Shown: positions 39,130 to 47,374 of the stretch, one piece after another
Numbering within the stretch: the stretch's first letter is position 1
Layout of the letters: each line of letters opens with the position of its first letter
Position numbers and translations under genes: made by a program
Notes under the pieces: generated by a model
Database searches by the model: none
Told to the model about the DNA's origin: nothing
The model's input: only the letters and a program-made list of their open reading frames with translations
Assembly (NCBI GenBank): GCA_964483175.1
Contig: CAZAAT010000005.1
Coordinates: forward strand, 1-47,374
Origin: JAAYHC01 sp964483175
GTDB taxonomy: Bacteria > Bacillota > UBA5301
Reading direction: 5' to 3'
DNA: 47,374 nt

Positions 39130-40452
39130 ATGAAGCTAACGATTGATCCATCCGTTCTCCCGCAAAGTGTTACCGCAGCATTAACGGTACCAGGGGACAA
39201 ATCTATTTCCCATCGAGCCTTAATGATCGGAAGTATCAGTACCGGTATTTCCGAATTCACTAATCTGCTTGAATCTGAGGATATCGAAGCAACCAAAAAT
39301 CTTGTGCAAAGTCTGGGAGTCACCGTCAAAAAAGAAAACAGCTCCATACTGGTACATGGGCGGGGATTGGCTAATTTTACAGAGCCCAACAAGGTATTAG
39401 AGATGGGAAACTCCGGAACTACGACCCGGCTTGGGCTGGGCCTAATAGGTCCAAGCAAGATTTTTGCGGTTTTCAGCGGCGATTCCTCTTTACATAATCG
39501 TCCTATGGATCGGGTGATTAAACCACTGTCAGCCCTGGGACTCTCCTATGTTGCCAGAGCCAATAATTCCAAACCCCCTGTAGTCTGTCTACCAGTCACC
39601 AAAATAACTCCGGCAACTGTAACCGGCACGGTTTCTAGTGCCCAAGTGAAATCGGCCTTTTTATTGGCAGCCGCCCAAATCAACGGTGTTAGTTGTTATT
39701 TCGAACCAATTCCTACCCGAAACCATACCGAGTTGATGCTGAAAGCAGCAGGTGCAGATCTCGCTATTTCCGACAGCAGCATTAAGCTTACTGGTGGAAA
39801 ACCTCTGGAGCCTTTGTGCTTTCAAATACCGGGGGATCCTTCTTCCGCAGCTTTTTGGACAGTTGCCGCTTTGATTCTGCCAAATGCCAAAGTAACTATC
39901 AAGAATGTTGGGGTCAACCCGCGCCGGATCGGTTTTGTTTCGGTCTTGCAGCGAATGGGTGGCAACATTACGATGAACAATCGGCGGATCTGGGGTGGGG
40001 AAGAGGTGGCTGATCTACATGTTGTGAGCTCAGATTTGCATGGTTGCGAGATTTTTCCTGAAGAGATTCCAGATCTAATCGATGAAGTTCCCATTCTGGC
40101 TGTAGCAGCCGCAGTGGCCAACGGCAGTACCCGGATCAGCGGAGCCAGCGAGTTACGAGTGAAGGAATCAGATCGCATCAAATCGATAGTTACCGAATTC
40201 ACTAAACTTGGGATCAAAATTACCGAATTTTCAGATGGAATGGAGATAATTGGTTCACCCATTATTAGGGGTGGAAATGTCGGAAGTCATCACGATCATC
40301 GCATGGCTATGGCATTGTTGATTTTAGGGCTAGTTGCTGATTCACCGCTCACAGTGGATGGCGCTGAGGTGATAGCTATTTCTTACCCAGAATTTGAGGT
40401 CGCATTTGCCACTCTATTCGGAACTACATCATTACAGAAATTTTTAGACTAG
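39130..40452 (+). CDS. aroA: 3-Phosphoshikimate 1-carboxyvinyltransferase (EPSP synthase)
   Basis: This 440-residue enzyme adds an enolpyruvyl group to shikimate 3-phosphate. Motifs include PGDKSISHRALM, GNSGTTTRL at the PEP site, RPMDRVIKPL, LRVKESDRI and DHRMAMAL. The PEP-site sequence GNSGTTTRL differs from the enterobacterial GNAGTAMRP form, as in many Firmicutes. ATG 39130 has GAGGTAGG upstream. aroB, aroC, aroE and aroK are not in the window. Confidence 0.95.
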   Translation: MKLTIDPSVLPQSVTAALTVPGDKSISHRALMIGSISTGISEFTNLLESEDIEATKNLVQSLGVTVKKENSSILVHGRGLANFTEPNKVLEMGNSGTTTRLGLGLIGPSKIFAVFSGDSSLHNRPMDRVIKPLSALGLSYVARANNSKPPVVCLPVTKITPATVTGTVSSAQVKSAFLLAAAQINGVSCYFEPIPTRNHTELMLKAAGADLAISDSSIKLTGGKPLEPLCFQIPGDPSSAAFWTVAALILPNAKVTIKNVGVNPRRIGFVSVLQRMGGNITMNNRRIWGGEEVADLHVVSSDLHGCEIFPEEIPDLIDEVPILAVAAAVANGSTRISGASELRVKESDRIKSIVTEFTKLGIKITEFSDGMEIIGSPIIRGGNVGSHHDHRMAMALLILGLVADSPLTVDGAEVIAISYPEFEVAFATLFGTTSLQKFLD

Positions 40453-40466
40453 GGGAGGAACGACCA

Positions 40467-41144
40467 TTGCCCGGCGGAAGAATTACCATTGCAATTGATG
40501 GGCCATCAGGAGCAGGCAAAAGTACGATATCTCGGTTATTAGCTCAAGATCTCGGCATTATTCATATTGATACAGGTGCAATGTATCGCGCTATTACCTA
40601 TAAGGCCTTAATTACTGGCATTGATTTAAGGGATGAAAAAATACTTACCGAATTGGCACTAGACACCGCATTGGATATCATTCCAGCCCGGGGTGATCGC
40701 CCACAAATAATACTCATGGATGGCAAGGATGTGACTCAGGAGATCCGCAGTAAGGCTGTTAACGAAAATGTTTCCGAGGTAGCAAAAGTTGCAGGTGTTA
40801 GGAGTCGTCTACTTCATTTACAGCGTAAACTCGCTGCCGAACACTCGGTAGTCATGGATGGACGCGATATTGGTACGGTTGTGCTGCCTTCAGCTGACTA
40901 TAAGTTCTTTTTGACCGCGGACGTAGAGACCAGGGCGTCCCGCCGCTACCACGAAATATTTGGCGATCAGGAAAATTCCGCAGAATACGAGAGAGTTAAA
41001 AACAATCTGCTGGAACGTGATTCAATTGATTCATCGCGTGAATTTGCACCACTTCGTCAAGCGAAAGATGCTATTTTAATAGATACGACCGACTTAAATA
41101 TTTCGCAAGTGGTTGAAAAGATTAAAGAATATCTTTGTAGGTGA
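40467..41144 (+). CDS. cmk: Cytidylate kinase
   Basis: This 225-residue enzyme phosphorylates CMP and dCMP. P-loop DGPSGAGKST is at residues 10-19, then DTGAMYRAIT, MDGRDIGTVV and a lid region RDSIDSSRE. TTG 40467 has GGGGAGG 8 bases upstream. The aroA-cmk order is widespread, and plsC follows after 4 bases. Confidence 0.95.
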   Translation: MPGGRITIAIDGPSGAGKSTISRLLAQDLGIIHIDTGAMYRAITYKALITGIDLRDEKILTELALDTALDIIPARGDRPQIILMDGKDVTQEIRSKAVNENVSEVAKVAGVRSRLLHLQRKLAAEHSVVMDGRDIGTVVLPSADYKFFLTADVETRASRRYHEIFGDQENSAEYERVKNNLLERDSIDSSREFAPLRQAKDAILIDTTDLNISQVVEKIKEYLCR

Positions 41145-41148
41145 GTTC

Positions 41149-41715
41149 ATGTTTTATCGATTTGCTAAGGCATTGCTGTCGATTTTACTTTGGCCCAGAT
41201 ATCGCATCCGAGTCGTCAACCCGGAACGCGAACCGAAATCTGGTAGCGTAATTGTTGCAGCCAACCACCATAGCGCCTGGGACCCAATCTTTGTTGGGTT
41301 GGCGCTGCGGCGTCAGCTACACTTTATGGCCAAAGTTGAACTGTTTCGGTTCCCGGTTTTAAGGCATATTTTCTATTGGCTGGGAGCTTTTCCGGTTAAT
41401 CGCGGTAAAGCAGATAGTCGGGCGATCCGTTCTGCTTTGGAGATCTTAAAAACTGGTCAAGCTTTGGCAATGTTTCCTGAAGGAACCCGGGTCAAAGAAG
41501 GCGAAGCCGCCGCTGCCCAAAATGGTATCGCTTTACTGGCATCAAGAACGGGGGCGCCTGTAGTTCCTGTCAGAGTGGTGCGCACCGGAAAGCAGATCGA
41601 GGTAAGACTTGGAACCCCGATTAGCTTTGAAACGTCGGACGAAGGCGCAAAACCTAGTAAGAATGATTTGTCCGAATTCAGTCAATTTGTGATGGAGAAG
41701 GTGCGCAACTTATAA
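41149..41715 (+). CDS. plsC: 1-Acyl-sn-glycerol-3-phosphate acyltransferase
   Basis: This 188-residue membrane-associated enzyme makes phosphatidic acid. It has the acyltransferase motif NHHSAWDP (H-x4-D), GAFPVNRG and FPEGTR. ATG 41149 with GTAGGTGAG upstream is chosen; the frame opens earlier at 41113 inside cmk. A cmk-plsC-ispH order is usual in Clostridia. Confidence 0.92.
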   Translation: MFYRFAKALLSILLWPRYRIRVVNPEREPKSGSVIVAANHHSAWDPIFVGLALRRQLHFMAKVELFRFPVLRHIFYWLGAFPVNRGKADSRAIRSALEILKTGQALAMFPEGTRVKEGEAAAAQNGIALLASRTGAPVVPVRVVRTGKQIEVRLGTPISFETSDEGAKPSKNDLSEFSQFVMEKVRNL

Positions 41716-41770
41716 TGCAAACCGCCTCCAATGAGAACTTTAAGAAGGATTTCAACTGATTATGCAGAAG

Positions 41771-41799
41771 TTGCATTTTCGTAGCTTAGATATTTTATT
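41771..41799 (+). promoter_or_regulatory. Weak candidate promoter before ispH-S1
   Basis: TTGCAT (41771-41776) and TTTATT (41794-41799) are 17 bases apart in an A/T-rich 118-base gap; both boxes are partial matches. No convincing terminator is seen in the gap. Confidence 0.3.
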
Positions 41800-41833
41800 A
41801 TTTAGTAAATAATAGGGATTGAGGGGCACGGAT

Positions 41834-43945
41834 TTGAAAATAACCCTTGCGGAAAGCGCCGGGTACTGTCCTGGGGTAGATAAAGCAGTTCAATTAGCGA
41901 TCCAAACCGCTAATGAGAGTGGACGAGATGTTTTCTCCCTTGGACCGATAATTCACAATCCGCAGGTAGTTGAGGATTTACAGTCTCGTGGTGTCCAAGT
42001 TGTCAATGACCTTGCTGAGCTCCCAAAAGGATCAACCATTTTAGTTCGCTCGCATGGCTTACCACCACAAGACCTTGACCGAGCTACAGAACTGGGCTTA
42101 CAAGTCGTCGACGCAACTTGCGTCTTCGTCAGACGGGCTCAGAATTATGCCAAGCAGTTATATCAAGCTGAGTACAAGGTGGTGATCATTGGCGACCCCG
42201 GACATCCGGAGGTTATCGCCATTGCAGCACATACAGATAATACAGCAATGGTCATCAGAGCGCCTAGTGAGCTCGACATCACCCGATTTCGTTTGACTGA
42301 TAAAGTTGGGGTAATTGCTCAAACAACTCAAAGATGGGAAAATCTCCAAGCCTGTGTCGCCAAGCTGATTCCCCAAGTTTCAGAGTTGCGCTTTTACTCC
42401 ACTATCTGTCCGGCTTCTACGAAAAGGCAAGCAGAGGTCTCAGACCTCGCTCAAACCAATGAAGTTGTATTAGTAATCGGGGGGAAAAACAGCGCCAATA
42501 CCACCAATTTGGCTAACATAGCCCGCAACACGGGGGCACGTACTTATCATATAGAAGATGCCGGGGAAATTAACCCGGAGTGGTTTCGAGGAATTACGAC
42601 CGTAGGGATTACCGCTGGTGCCTCGACTCCAAGATGGATTATTGAGGGGGTTATTGCAAGAATGGACGAAATCAAAGACCTGCAATCAGCAAACATTACC
42701 GCAGGGGAGGTCTCGGAAGAGGCAACCAACGAAGGAGAGCCAGATGCTTACCAAGTGATGTCTGACGCCCTTCAAGAGGCTGGACCCAAGTTGGAGAAAG
42801 GGGCAACCGTCAAAGCCAAAGTAGTCCGGGTCGAAACGGATAAAGTTTGGGTGAACGTTGGCGATAAATCAGAGGGCATTATCCCGTTAAATGAACTCGG
42901 CGGCTTCAAGCCGGATAATGCCGGTCAACTGGTAGCCGAGGGTGATGAATTTGATGCCGTGGTCATCAAGGTTGAAGATGAAGATGGCCATCCAATCTTA
43001 TCAAAAAGACGGGCTGACCGTGACCGTGACTGGCAAAGAATCCTCACAGCCAAAGAAGGGGATGGAGTCATCACCGCCACCGTCAAGGCCGAAGTAAAAG
43101 GCGGCCTGCTGGTAGACTTGGGCATCCGCGGATTTGTGCCTGCTTCACAGGTGTCAGTTCGCTATGTCGAAAATCTGAGCGATTTTATCGGCCAAGAGCT
43201 TCCGTTTAAAATTGTCGAGGTTGATGAAACACGTAAAAACGTAGTTCTATCTCATAAAGAAATCGAAGAAGAAGCTCAAGAACGAGCCAAACAAGAGGTC
43301 TTTGAATCCCTGCAAGAAGGTGAGACCATCACCGGTCGGGTAAAGAGACTGACTGATTTTGGGGCCTTTATCGAAATCAAGCCAGGAGTAGAAGGGCTTT
43401 TGCATGTTTCCGAGATAGCCTGGGAACGTGTTCAGCATCCTTCCGATGTTCTCACCGAGGGAGAAGAGGTACAGGTCAAAGTACTTGGGGTCGACCGTGA
43501 GAAAAGCCGGATTTCCCTAGGGCGGAAACAAGTTCTCCCAGATCCTTGGACCACCTTGGCGATGAACGTCAAAGAAGGTTCCGTAATCAATGGGGAGGTA
43601 ACTCGTGTCGTTGATTTCGGTGCATTTGTGCGGATTGCCGAAGGCATTGAGGGTCTGGTACACATTTCCGAGTTAGCTCACCACCATGTGGCCTCTTCTG
43701 AAGAGGTAGTCAAACCAGGTGACCAAGTCGAGGTTAAGGTGCTGAATATTGATCCTGAGGCTCGCAGAGTAAGTCTCTCGATTAAACAGGCCAAACCTGA
43801 GCCGAAAAAGGAACCTGTTCACTCTAGGTCAAAAGTCGAATCAACCGGTGTTACACCGGCCAACTCCGAACCGGAAACCGGTGGGTACACTATTGCAGAT
43901 CGCCTTGGCGATATCTTCGGCGATTCCTTTAAAAAAGACGAATAA
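41834..43945 (+). CDS. ispH: IspH fused to four S1 domains (HMBPP reductase / S1 protein)
   Basis: This 703-residue fusion joins two functions. The N-terminal part (about 1-285) is 4-hydroxy-3-methylbut-2-enyl diphosphate reductase, the last MEP-pathway step; cluster cysteines are Cys12 (GYCPGV), Cys96 (DATCVF) and Cys192 (TICPAST). After a linker come four S1 RNA-binding domains starting near 321, 408, 495 and 580, the last two with the strong DFGAF pattern, then a Lys/Pro/Glu tail. Such fusions are known in Clostridia. TTG 41834 has GAGGGGC 7 bases upstream; TTG 41819 lacks one. Confidence 0.95.
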   Translation: MKITLAESAGYCPGVDKAVQLAIQTANESGRDVFSLGPIIHNPQVVEDLQSRGVQVVNDLAELPKGSTILVRSHGLPPQDLDRATELGLQVVDATCVFVRRAQNYAKQLYQAEYKVVIIGDPGHPEVIAIAAHTDNTAMVIRAPSELDITRFRLTDKVGVIAQTTQRWENLQACVAKLIPQVSELRFYSTICPASTKRQAEVSDLAQTNEVVLVIGGKNSANTTNLANIARNTGARTYHIEDAGEINPEWFRGITTVGITAGASTPRWIIEGVIARMDEIKDLQSANITAGEVSEEATNEGEPDAYQVMSDALQEAGPKLEKGATVKAKVVRVETDKVWVNVGDKSEGIIPLNELGGFKPDNAGQLVAEGDEFDAVVIKVEDEDGHPILSKRRADRDRDWQRILTAKEGDGVITATVKAEVKGGLLVDLGIRGFVPASQVSVRYVENLSDFIGQELPFKIVEVDETRKNVVLSHKEIEEEAQERAKQEVFESLQEGETITGRVKRLTDFGAFIEIKPGVEGLLHVSEIAWERVQHPSDVLTEGEEVQVKVLGVDREKSRISLGRKQVLPDPWTTLAMNVKEGSVINGEVTRVVDFGAFVRIAEGIEGLVHISELAHHHVASSEEVVKPGDQVEVKVLNIDPEARRVSLSIKQAKPEPKKEPVHSRSKVESTGVTPANSEPETGGYTIADRLGDIFGDSFKKDE

Positions 43946-43965
43946 TAGTCGCCATTTTGCTGAGC

Positions 43966-43993
43966 AAGGGCTTCCAAATTGGAGGCCCTTTTT
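43966..43993 (+). terminator. Rho-independent terminator after ispH-S1
   Basis: AAGGGCTTCCA and TGGAGGCCCTT (43966-43976, 43980-43990) form an 11-bp stem with one G-U pair, a 3-base loop and T residues. Confidence 0.9.
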
Positions 43994-44000
43994 GCTTTTC

Positions 44001-44028
44001 GGATACCAGTAATATTCAGCGGGTATCC
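44001..44028. repeat. Inverted repeat upstream of DUF3189 pair
   Basis: GGATACC (44001-44007) and GGTATCC (44022-44028) are exact inverted arms 14 bases apart, so their centres lie two helical turns apart. It is 34 bases before the first DUF3189 start. It may be an operator or a short hairpin. Confidence 0.5.
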
Positions 44029-44061
44029 TATAGAGTGATTTTACAAACGGGAGCCAACATC

Positions 44062-44538
44062 ATGAAAGTTGTCTATCATTGTTACGGGGGTAGCCATGCA
44101 TCTCCAGTTGCTGCCGCTATCCATTTACATACTCTACCAGCTGAAAGGATCCCGACCAGACAAGAAATCCTCTCGCTAAACCTGTTCGATAAAGTTGCTC
44201 CCAAAATGTACGGCACACTCATCCCATTAGGCATAGACAACGAAGGGAATGAGATTTTTGTCTTAGGTGCGCGTAATGCTTCCGACATCCTGTTGAAAGT
44301 ACTTAAGGGGGTAACTCGGATGATCGGTGAAAATCACCAAGACTATCTATTTGTAGATGTAAGACCTTGTATCAATATCTGGATGCGAATTGGCGGATTC
44401 CTTTCCCGTTCAGTTGGGTTAGTTTTTTTTGGGCGCCCCATTGTCACCTGGGGCGTTCGCAAAGCCTATCCTTCCATAGCTGACTTGGTTAGCCAGACCC
44501 GCTCCCGATTAAGGCAAAATAAGGTAGGTTCGAGATGA
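44062..44538 (+). CDS. DUF3189 protein, first copy
   Basis: This 158-residue cytoplasmic protein belongs to DUF3189, a family of unknown function in spore-forming Firmicutes. It begins KVVYHCYGGSHASPVAAAIH, has VAPKMYGTLIPLG and IFVLGARNASD in the middle, and ends with FFGRPIVTWGVRKAYP. The CYGGSHASP loop recalls the CxGNxCRSP loop of low-molecular-weight phosphatases but lacks the arginine. ATG 44062 with CGGGAG upstream is chosen over the longer frame at 43957, which covers the terminator. It overlaps the second copy by 4 bases. Confidence 0.82.
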   Translation: MKVVYHCYGGSHASPVAAAIHLHTLPAERIPTRQEILSLNLFDKVAPKMYGTLIPLGIDNEGNEIFVLGARNASDILLKVLKGVTRMIGENHQDYLFVDVRPCINIWMRIGGFLSRSVGLVFFGRPIVTWGVRKAYPSIADLVSQTRSRLRQNKVGSR

Positions 44539-45023
44539 AACTCAAAATAATCTATCACTGCTACGGGAGTGCGCATTCATCGGTCGTGGCGGCGGCCATC
44601 CATCTTAATTATTTACCCAAAAACCGCATTCCGACCAGTTCGGAAATCCTGAACATTCCCCACTATGACCGGACGATGACCAGAGACTTGGGAACACCAT
44701 TTTTGATCGGTGTGGACCAGTTAGGGCATGAAGTTTACATTTTAGGCCGTAAAAAAGCCGCACAAATGGTGGAAAACTTGATCAGAAGCATATTACAGTA
44801 TTACAGTCATTCACCCAATGAAATTCTCTTAGTTAATGCACTCGAGCGCCTTAGCATAATCACCACTATTGGTGGAACGATGTCTCGCGGTGCCGGAATA
44901 ATTAGTTTAGGCCGACCGCTAACCATCTGGGGTATTAAACGCAGCTATCCTAACTTTGTAGCCCTCGTTAATACCGTCCAAGATCGGGCTGCTCAGATGG
45001 TACAGGATAATTCTAGCAGCTAA
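44535..45023 (+). CDS. DUF3189 protein, second copy
   Basis: This 162-residue paralogue of the preceding gene begins KIIYHCYGSAHSSVVAAAIH, has RDLGTPFLIGVDQLGHEVYILGR in the middle and ends SLGRPLTIWGIKRSYP. The conserved His-Cys-Tyr-Gly, GRP and WG positions are kept in both copies, and the arginine position is Ser here. Its ATG overlaps the previous stop (ATGA), so translation is coupled. The two proteins may form a heterodimer; function unknown. Confidence 0.83.
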   Translation: MKLKIIYHCYGSAHSSVVAAAIHLNYLPKNRIPTSSEILNIPHYDRTMTRDLGTPFLIGVDQLGHEVYILGRKKAAQMVENLIRSILQYYSHSPNEILLVNALERLSIITTIGGTMSRGAGIISLGRPLTIWGIKRSYPNFVALVNTVQDRAAQMVQDNSSS

Positions 45024-45072
45024 AAGGATTAGCAAAGATAGATCGAGAATTAGAGGGCGGAGGTGTGGGCGT

Positions 45073-46416
45073 TTGACGCTGACCGGTATTCGAATCCATG
45101 CTGTCCAACCGGGTTCCCTCTCAGATGAGCTTGGTATTAAGGCCGGAGATTACCTAGTTTCCGTAAACGGGATCCGGCCTCGGGATATATTAGAGTATAA
45201 AGAAATAATATCCGTTCCGGAAGTACAGATCCAGATTAGCACCGCTGATGGACATCGGGAGTTAACAGCCAGAAAAGACCCCCATGCCGAGCTGGGCTTG
45301 ATCTTCGATTCGAGTATTTTCGACCGACTTAAAACCTGCCGGAATCAGTGTTCTTTTTGTTTTGTGCACCAATTGCCACGTGGCTTGCGCAAATCATTGT
45401 ATCTTCGGGACGATGATTATCGGCTGTCATTTTTAGAAGGTAGTTTCATCACTTTAACTAACCTGACTGAGGCGGATTTTGAGCGGATTATTGCTAGCAG
45501 ACTCTCACCGCTGTATATATCGGTACATGCATGTGATCCTCAGCTGCGGGTCGAACTGATGGGAAATCCTCGGGCCGCAACTATTATGGCGGATCTCAGT
45601 CGGTTAGCCGCCGGCGGGATAAAGTTTCATTTGCAATTAGTATTAATTCCCGGCCTGAATGACGGTTCACAGCTGGTGAACTCCCTTGAACAGCTAGCCG
45701 AGCTTGGCGAGTCATGCTTATCAATCGCTGTTGTACCGGTTGGCCTAACCGGATTTCGTACGAGTCTAACTGCACTGTCTTCTTTTGATGCGCTGAGTGC
45801 TAGACTAGTATTGGATACTGTTCACTCATGGCAATCCAAGTTTTGGGCCCAACGTGGACAAAGGATACTTTATGCTGCGGATGAGTTTTACTGGTTAGCC
45901 GGATACCCGATACCCACAACAGCTGAGTATGAGGATTATCCCCAGCTTGAAAATGGTGTCGGACTTACCCGACTTTTTTGGGATACTTTTTTAGCTCATT
46001 ATCGACCGGGAGCAATAAACGAGAAATACTTGCTGGTTACTGGAGTATCCGGTGCAAAAGTCTTGCAATACCTCGTTTTGGGCTTTAACCCACAGCTACA
46101 AAGCCAAGTGAAAATCGTTAGCGTTCCTAATACACTGTTTGGCGGGGCAGTTACCGTCACCGGATTACTCGGTGGCCGAGATATTATCAGAACCTTGCTA
46201 AACTGGCGTAAATTAGGTTATAACAATAATTGGAAAGTAATCATACCGGAAATTATCTTGAATCGCGATCGGCTGACCCTAGATAATTTGACAATCGAGG
46301 ATATTGCCCAAAGTACAGACTTTACAATAAAAACTGTTGCTCCAGACGGTCGTCAGCTAGCAAAACTTTTATCCCAACCAAAAAAGACAAAGTATACGAG
46401 GTGGCTTAATGAGTAA
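45073..46416 (+). CDS. PDZ-DUF512 protein with radical-SAM-like cysteine motif
   Basis: This 447-residue protein has an N-terminal PDZ-like domain (about 1-65, PGSLSDELGIKAGDYLVSVNG), then CRNQCSFCFVHQLP, a CxxxCxxC motif (Cys89, Cys93, Cys96) like that of radical-SAM enzymes, and a C-terminal DUF512 domain (GVSGAKVLQYLV, GLLGGRDII). The family is widespread in Clostridia, almost always beside der, and is uncharacterised. TTG 45073 has CGGAGGTG upstream. It overlaps der by 8 bases. Confidence 0.9.
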   Translation: MTLTGIRIHAVQPGSLSDELGIKAGDYLVSVNGIRPRDILEYKEIISVPEVQIQISTADGHRELTARKDPHAELGLIFDSSIFDRLKTCRNQCSFCFVHQLPRGLRKSLYLRDDDYRLSFLEGSFITLTNLTEADFERIIASRLSPLYISVHACDPQLRVELMGNPRAATIMADLSRLAAGGIKFHLQLVLIPGLNDGSQLVNSLEQLAELGESCLSIAVVPVGLTGFRTSLTALSSFDALSARLVLDTVHSWQSKFWAQRGQRILYAADEFYWLAGYPIPTTAEYEDYPQLENGVGLTRLFWDTFLAHYRPGAINEKYLLVTGVSGAKVLQYLVLGFNPQLQSQVKIVSVPNTLFGGAVTVTGLLGGRDIIRTLLNWRKLGYNNNWKVIIPEIILNRDRLTLDNLTIEDIAQSTDFTIKTVAPDGRQLAKLLSQPKKTKYTRWLNE

Positions 46417-47374
46417 ACCAATCGTTGCTATTGTTGGCAGACCTAATGTTGGCAAATCAACCCTTTTTAATCGGCTTATCCAAGAGCGCTGGGCGATTGT
46501 AGAGGAGACTCCCGGAGTGACTCGGGATCGTATTTATCGCAATGTCGAATGGAGCGGCCGCCACTTTATTTTGGTTGATACCGGTGGAATCGACTTCCAA
46601 GAAACAGCTGCTTTGAGCGATCAGATTTCAAAACAAGCGCAACTGGCGATAGAAGAGGCTAATCTGATCTTGTTTGTCGTCGACGGGAGTGCTGGGGTGA
46701 CGGCTCAAGACCACGAGGTCGCTCAGATTTTGCGCCAAGCTAACAAACCGGTAATCGTGGTGGCCAACAAGCTCGAAAACAATCTCGATAGCCAACACGT
46801 TTTCGAGTTTTATGAGTTTGGCTTCGAGCGAATTTTCCCGCTAAGTGCATTGCATGGACAAGGCACCGGTGATTTGCTGGACGAAATATTGCAGTATTTG
46901 CCGGTGCAAGAGGAGATTGATGAGCCGACTGTCACCCGATTAGCTATCGTCGGACGACCAAATGTAGGCAAATCTTCCTTGATTAACGCACTCCTAGACG
47001 ATGAACGGGTCATCGTCAGCAATATCGCCGGCACGACAAGAGACGCGATTGATACCCCTTTTAGCTGGAAAGGACAGCATTATACATTGGTTGATACTGC
47101 TGGTATTCGACGCAAACCGAAGATCACCGAATCCATTGAGCATTATAGCGTTTTACGCGCGATGCGAGTTATCGAGCAGTGTGATATAGCGGTAATAGTT
47201 CTCGATGCCAACGAACCGGTAACTGAGCAAGACCAACGGATAGCCGGATATGCCCATGAGGCAGGGCGCGGAATTATCATCGCTGTCAACAAATGGGATA
47301 CCATAACCAAAGATTCAAAGACCTACCTTGAGTTCGAGAAGGAGATTCGCAACCATTTTGCGTATCTTTTGTAT
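46409..47374 (+). CDS. der: Ribosome biogenesis GTPase Der, N-terminal part
   Basis: The gene runs off the right edge; 322 residues are visible. Der has two GTPase domains and matures the 50S subunit. Domain 1 shows GRPNVGKST and DTGGID; domain 2 shows GRPNVGKSS (about 180), DTAGI and NKWD (about 294). The KH-like C-terminal domain is cut off. In domain 1 the NKxD motif reads NKLE (120-123); a similar Asp-to-Glu change is known in Thermotoga Der. ATG 46409 lies inside the end of the DUF512 gene, with GAGGTGG upstream. Confidence 0.95.
   Translation, partial: MSKPIVAIVGRPNVGKSTLFNRLIQERWAIVEETPGVTRDRIYRNVEWSGRHFILVDTGGIDFQETAALSDQISKQAQLAIEEANLILFVVDGSAGVTAQDHEVAQILRQANKPVIVVANKLENNLDSQHVFEFYEFGFERIFPLSALHGQGTGDLLDEILQYLPVQEEIDEPTVTRLAIVGRPNVGKSSLINALLDDERVIVSNIAGTTRDAIDTPFSWKGQHYTLVDTAGIRRKPKITESIEHYSVLRAMRVIEQCDIAVIVLDANEPVTEQDQRIAGYAHEAGRGIIIAVNKWDTITKDSKTYLEFEKEIRNHFAYLLY

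Noticed and set aside
39822..40262. Open frame of 146 codons on the minus strand opposite aroA
   Set aside because: Fully inside the conserved aroA gene, without a ribosome site.
41763..41782. Hairpin ATGCA-GAAGT-TGCAT between plsC and ispH as a terminator
   Set aside because: Only five base pairs, A/T-rich and followed by a short interrupted T run; it also overlaps a possible -35 box.

Overview
The window is a gene-dense stretch of chromosome from an endospore-forming Firmicute, most likely an anaerobic member of the Clostridia (Peptococcaceae-, Syntrophomonas- or Dethiobacteria-like). The reasons are the sporulation genes (a Spo0A homologue, spoVS, spoVAC/AD/AE, ytfJ, yqhV), RNase Y, an IspH fused to ribosomal-protein-S1 domains, strong GGAGG ribosome sites, and many TTG and GTG starts. 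No gap between genes exceeds 300 bases. I see no insertion sequence, prophage, CRISPR array or rRNA. Both ends cut a gene: rsmB on the left and der on the right.

Layout. (1) 1-8316 is the common rRNA-modification and PASTA-kinase cluster rsmB ... rlmN-prpC-prkC-rsgA-rpe. A Spo0A homologue, an opposite-strand tRNA-Pro(CGG) and trxB sit between rsmB and rlmN. (2) 8295-11032 is a minus-strand pair, a SNF2-type helicase and an uncharacterised partner. (3) 11142-22956 carries cobO, rimO, pgsA, a membrane-anchored unknown protein, a short FtsH-like protease, cinA, a membrane phosphoesterase, thpR, recA, recX, rny, an unknown gene and ymdB. (4) 23059-29499 is a spore region: spoVS, a dodecin-like gene, spoVAC-spoVAD-spoVAEb, a reversed holin-like gene, spoVAEa, two proteins related to 2-hydroxyacyl-CoA dehydratase activases, a UPF0756 membrane protein and yqhV. 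(5) 29489-30899 (minus) is an MFS transporter behind a 64-residue repeat-containing protein. (6) 30985-35960 holds lysA, a site-2 protease, an HD protein, scpA-scpB, a DUF2953 protein and ytfJ. (7) 36091-43945 holds rluB, a compact aromatic set (aroH, hisC, aroF, aroA), cmk, plsC and ispH-S1. (8) 44062-47374 holds two tandem DUF3189 genes, a PDZ/DUF512 radical-SAM-like protein and the start of der.

The points most worth a second look are these. The Spo0A homologue has changes in both its acidic phosphorylation pocket and its DNA-recognition helix. Three genes (rimO, rny, spoVAEb) appear to start at AUC or AUU behind well-placed ribosome sites. A two-gene activase-like module lacks its ATPase and lies in the spoVA locus. 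The DUF3189 proteins have a loop resembling a low-molecular-weight phosphatase loop without its arginine. A small repeat protein is translationally coupled to an MFS pump. Several intergenic inverted repeats are also present. Regulatory calls rest on reading by eye only.
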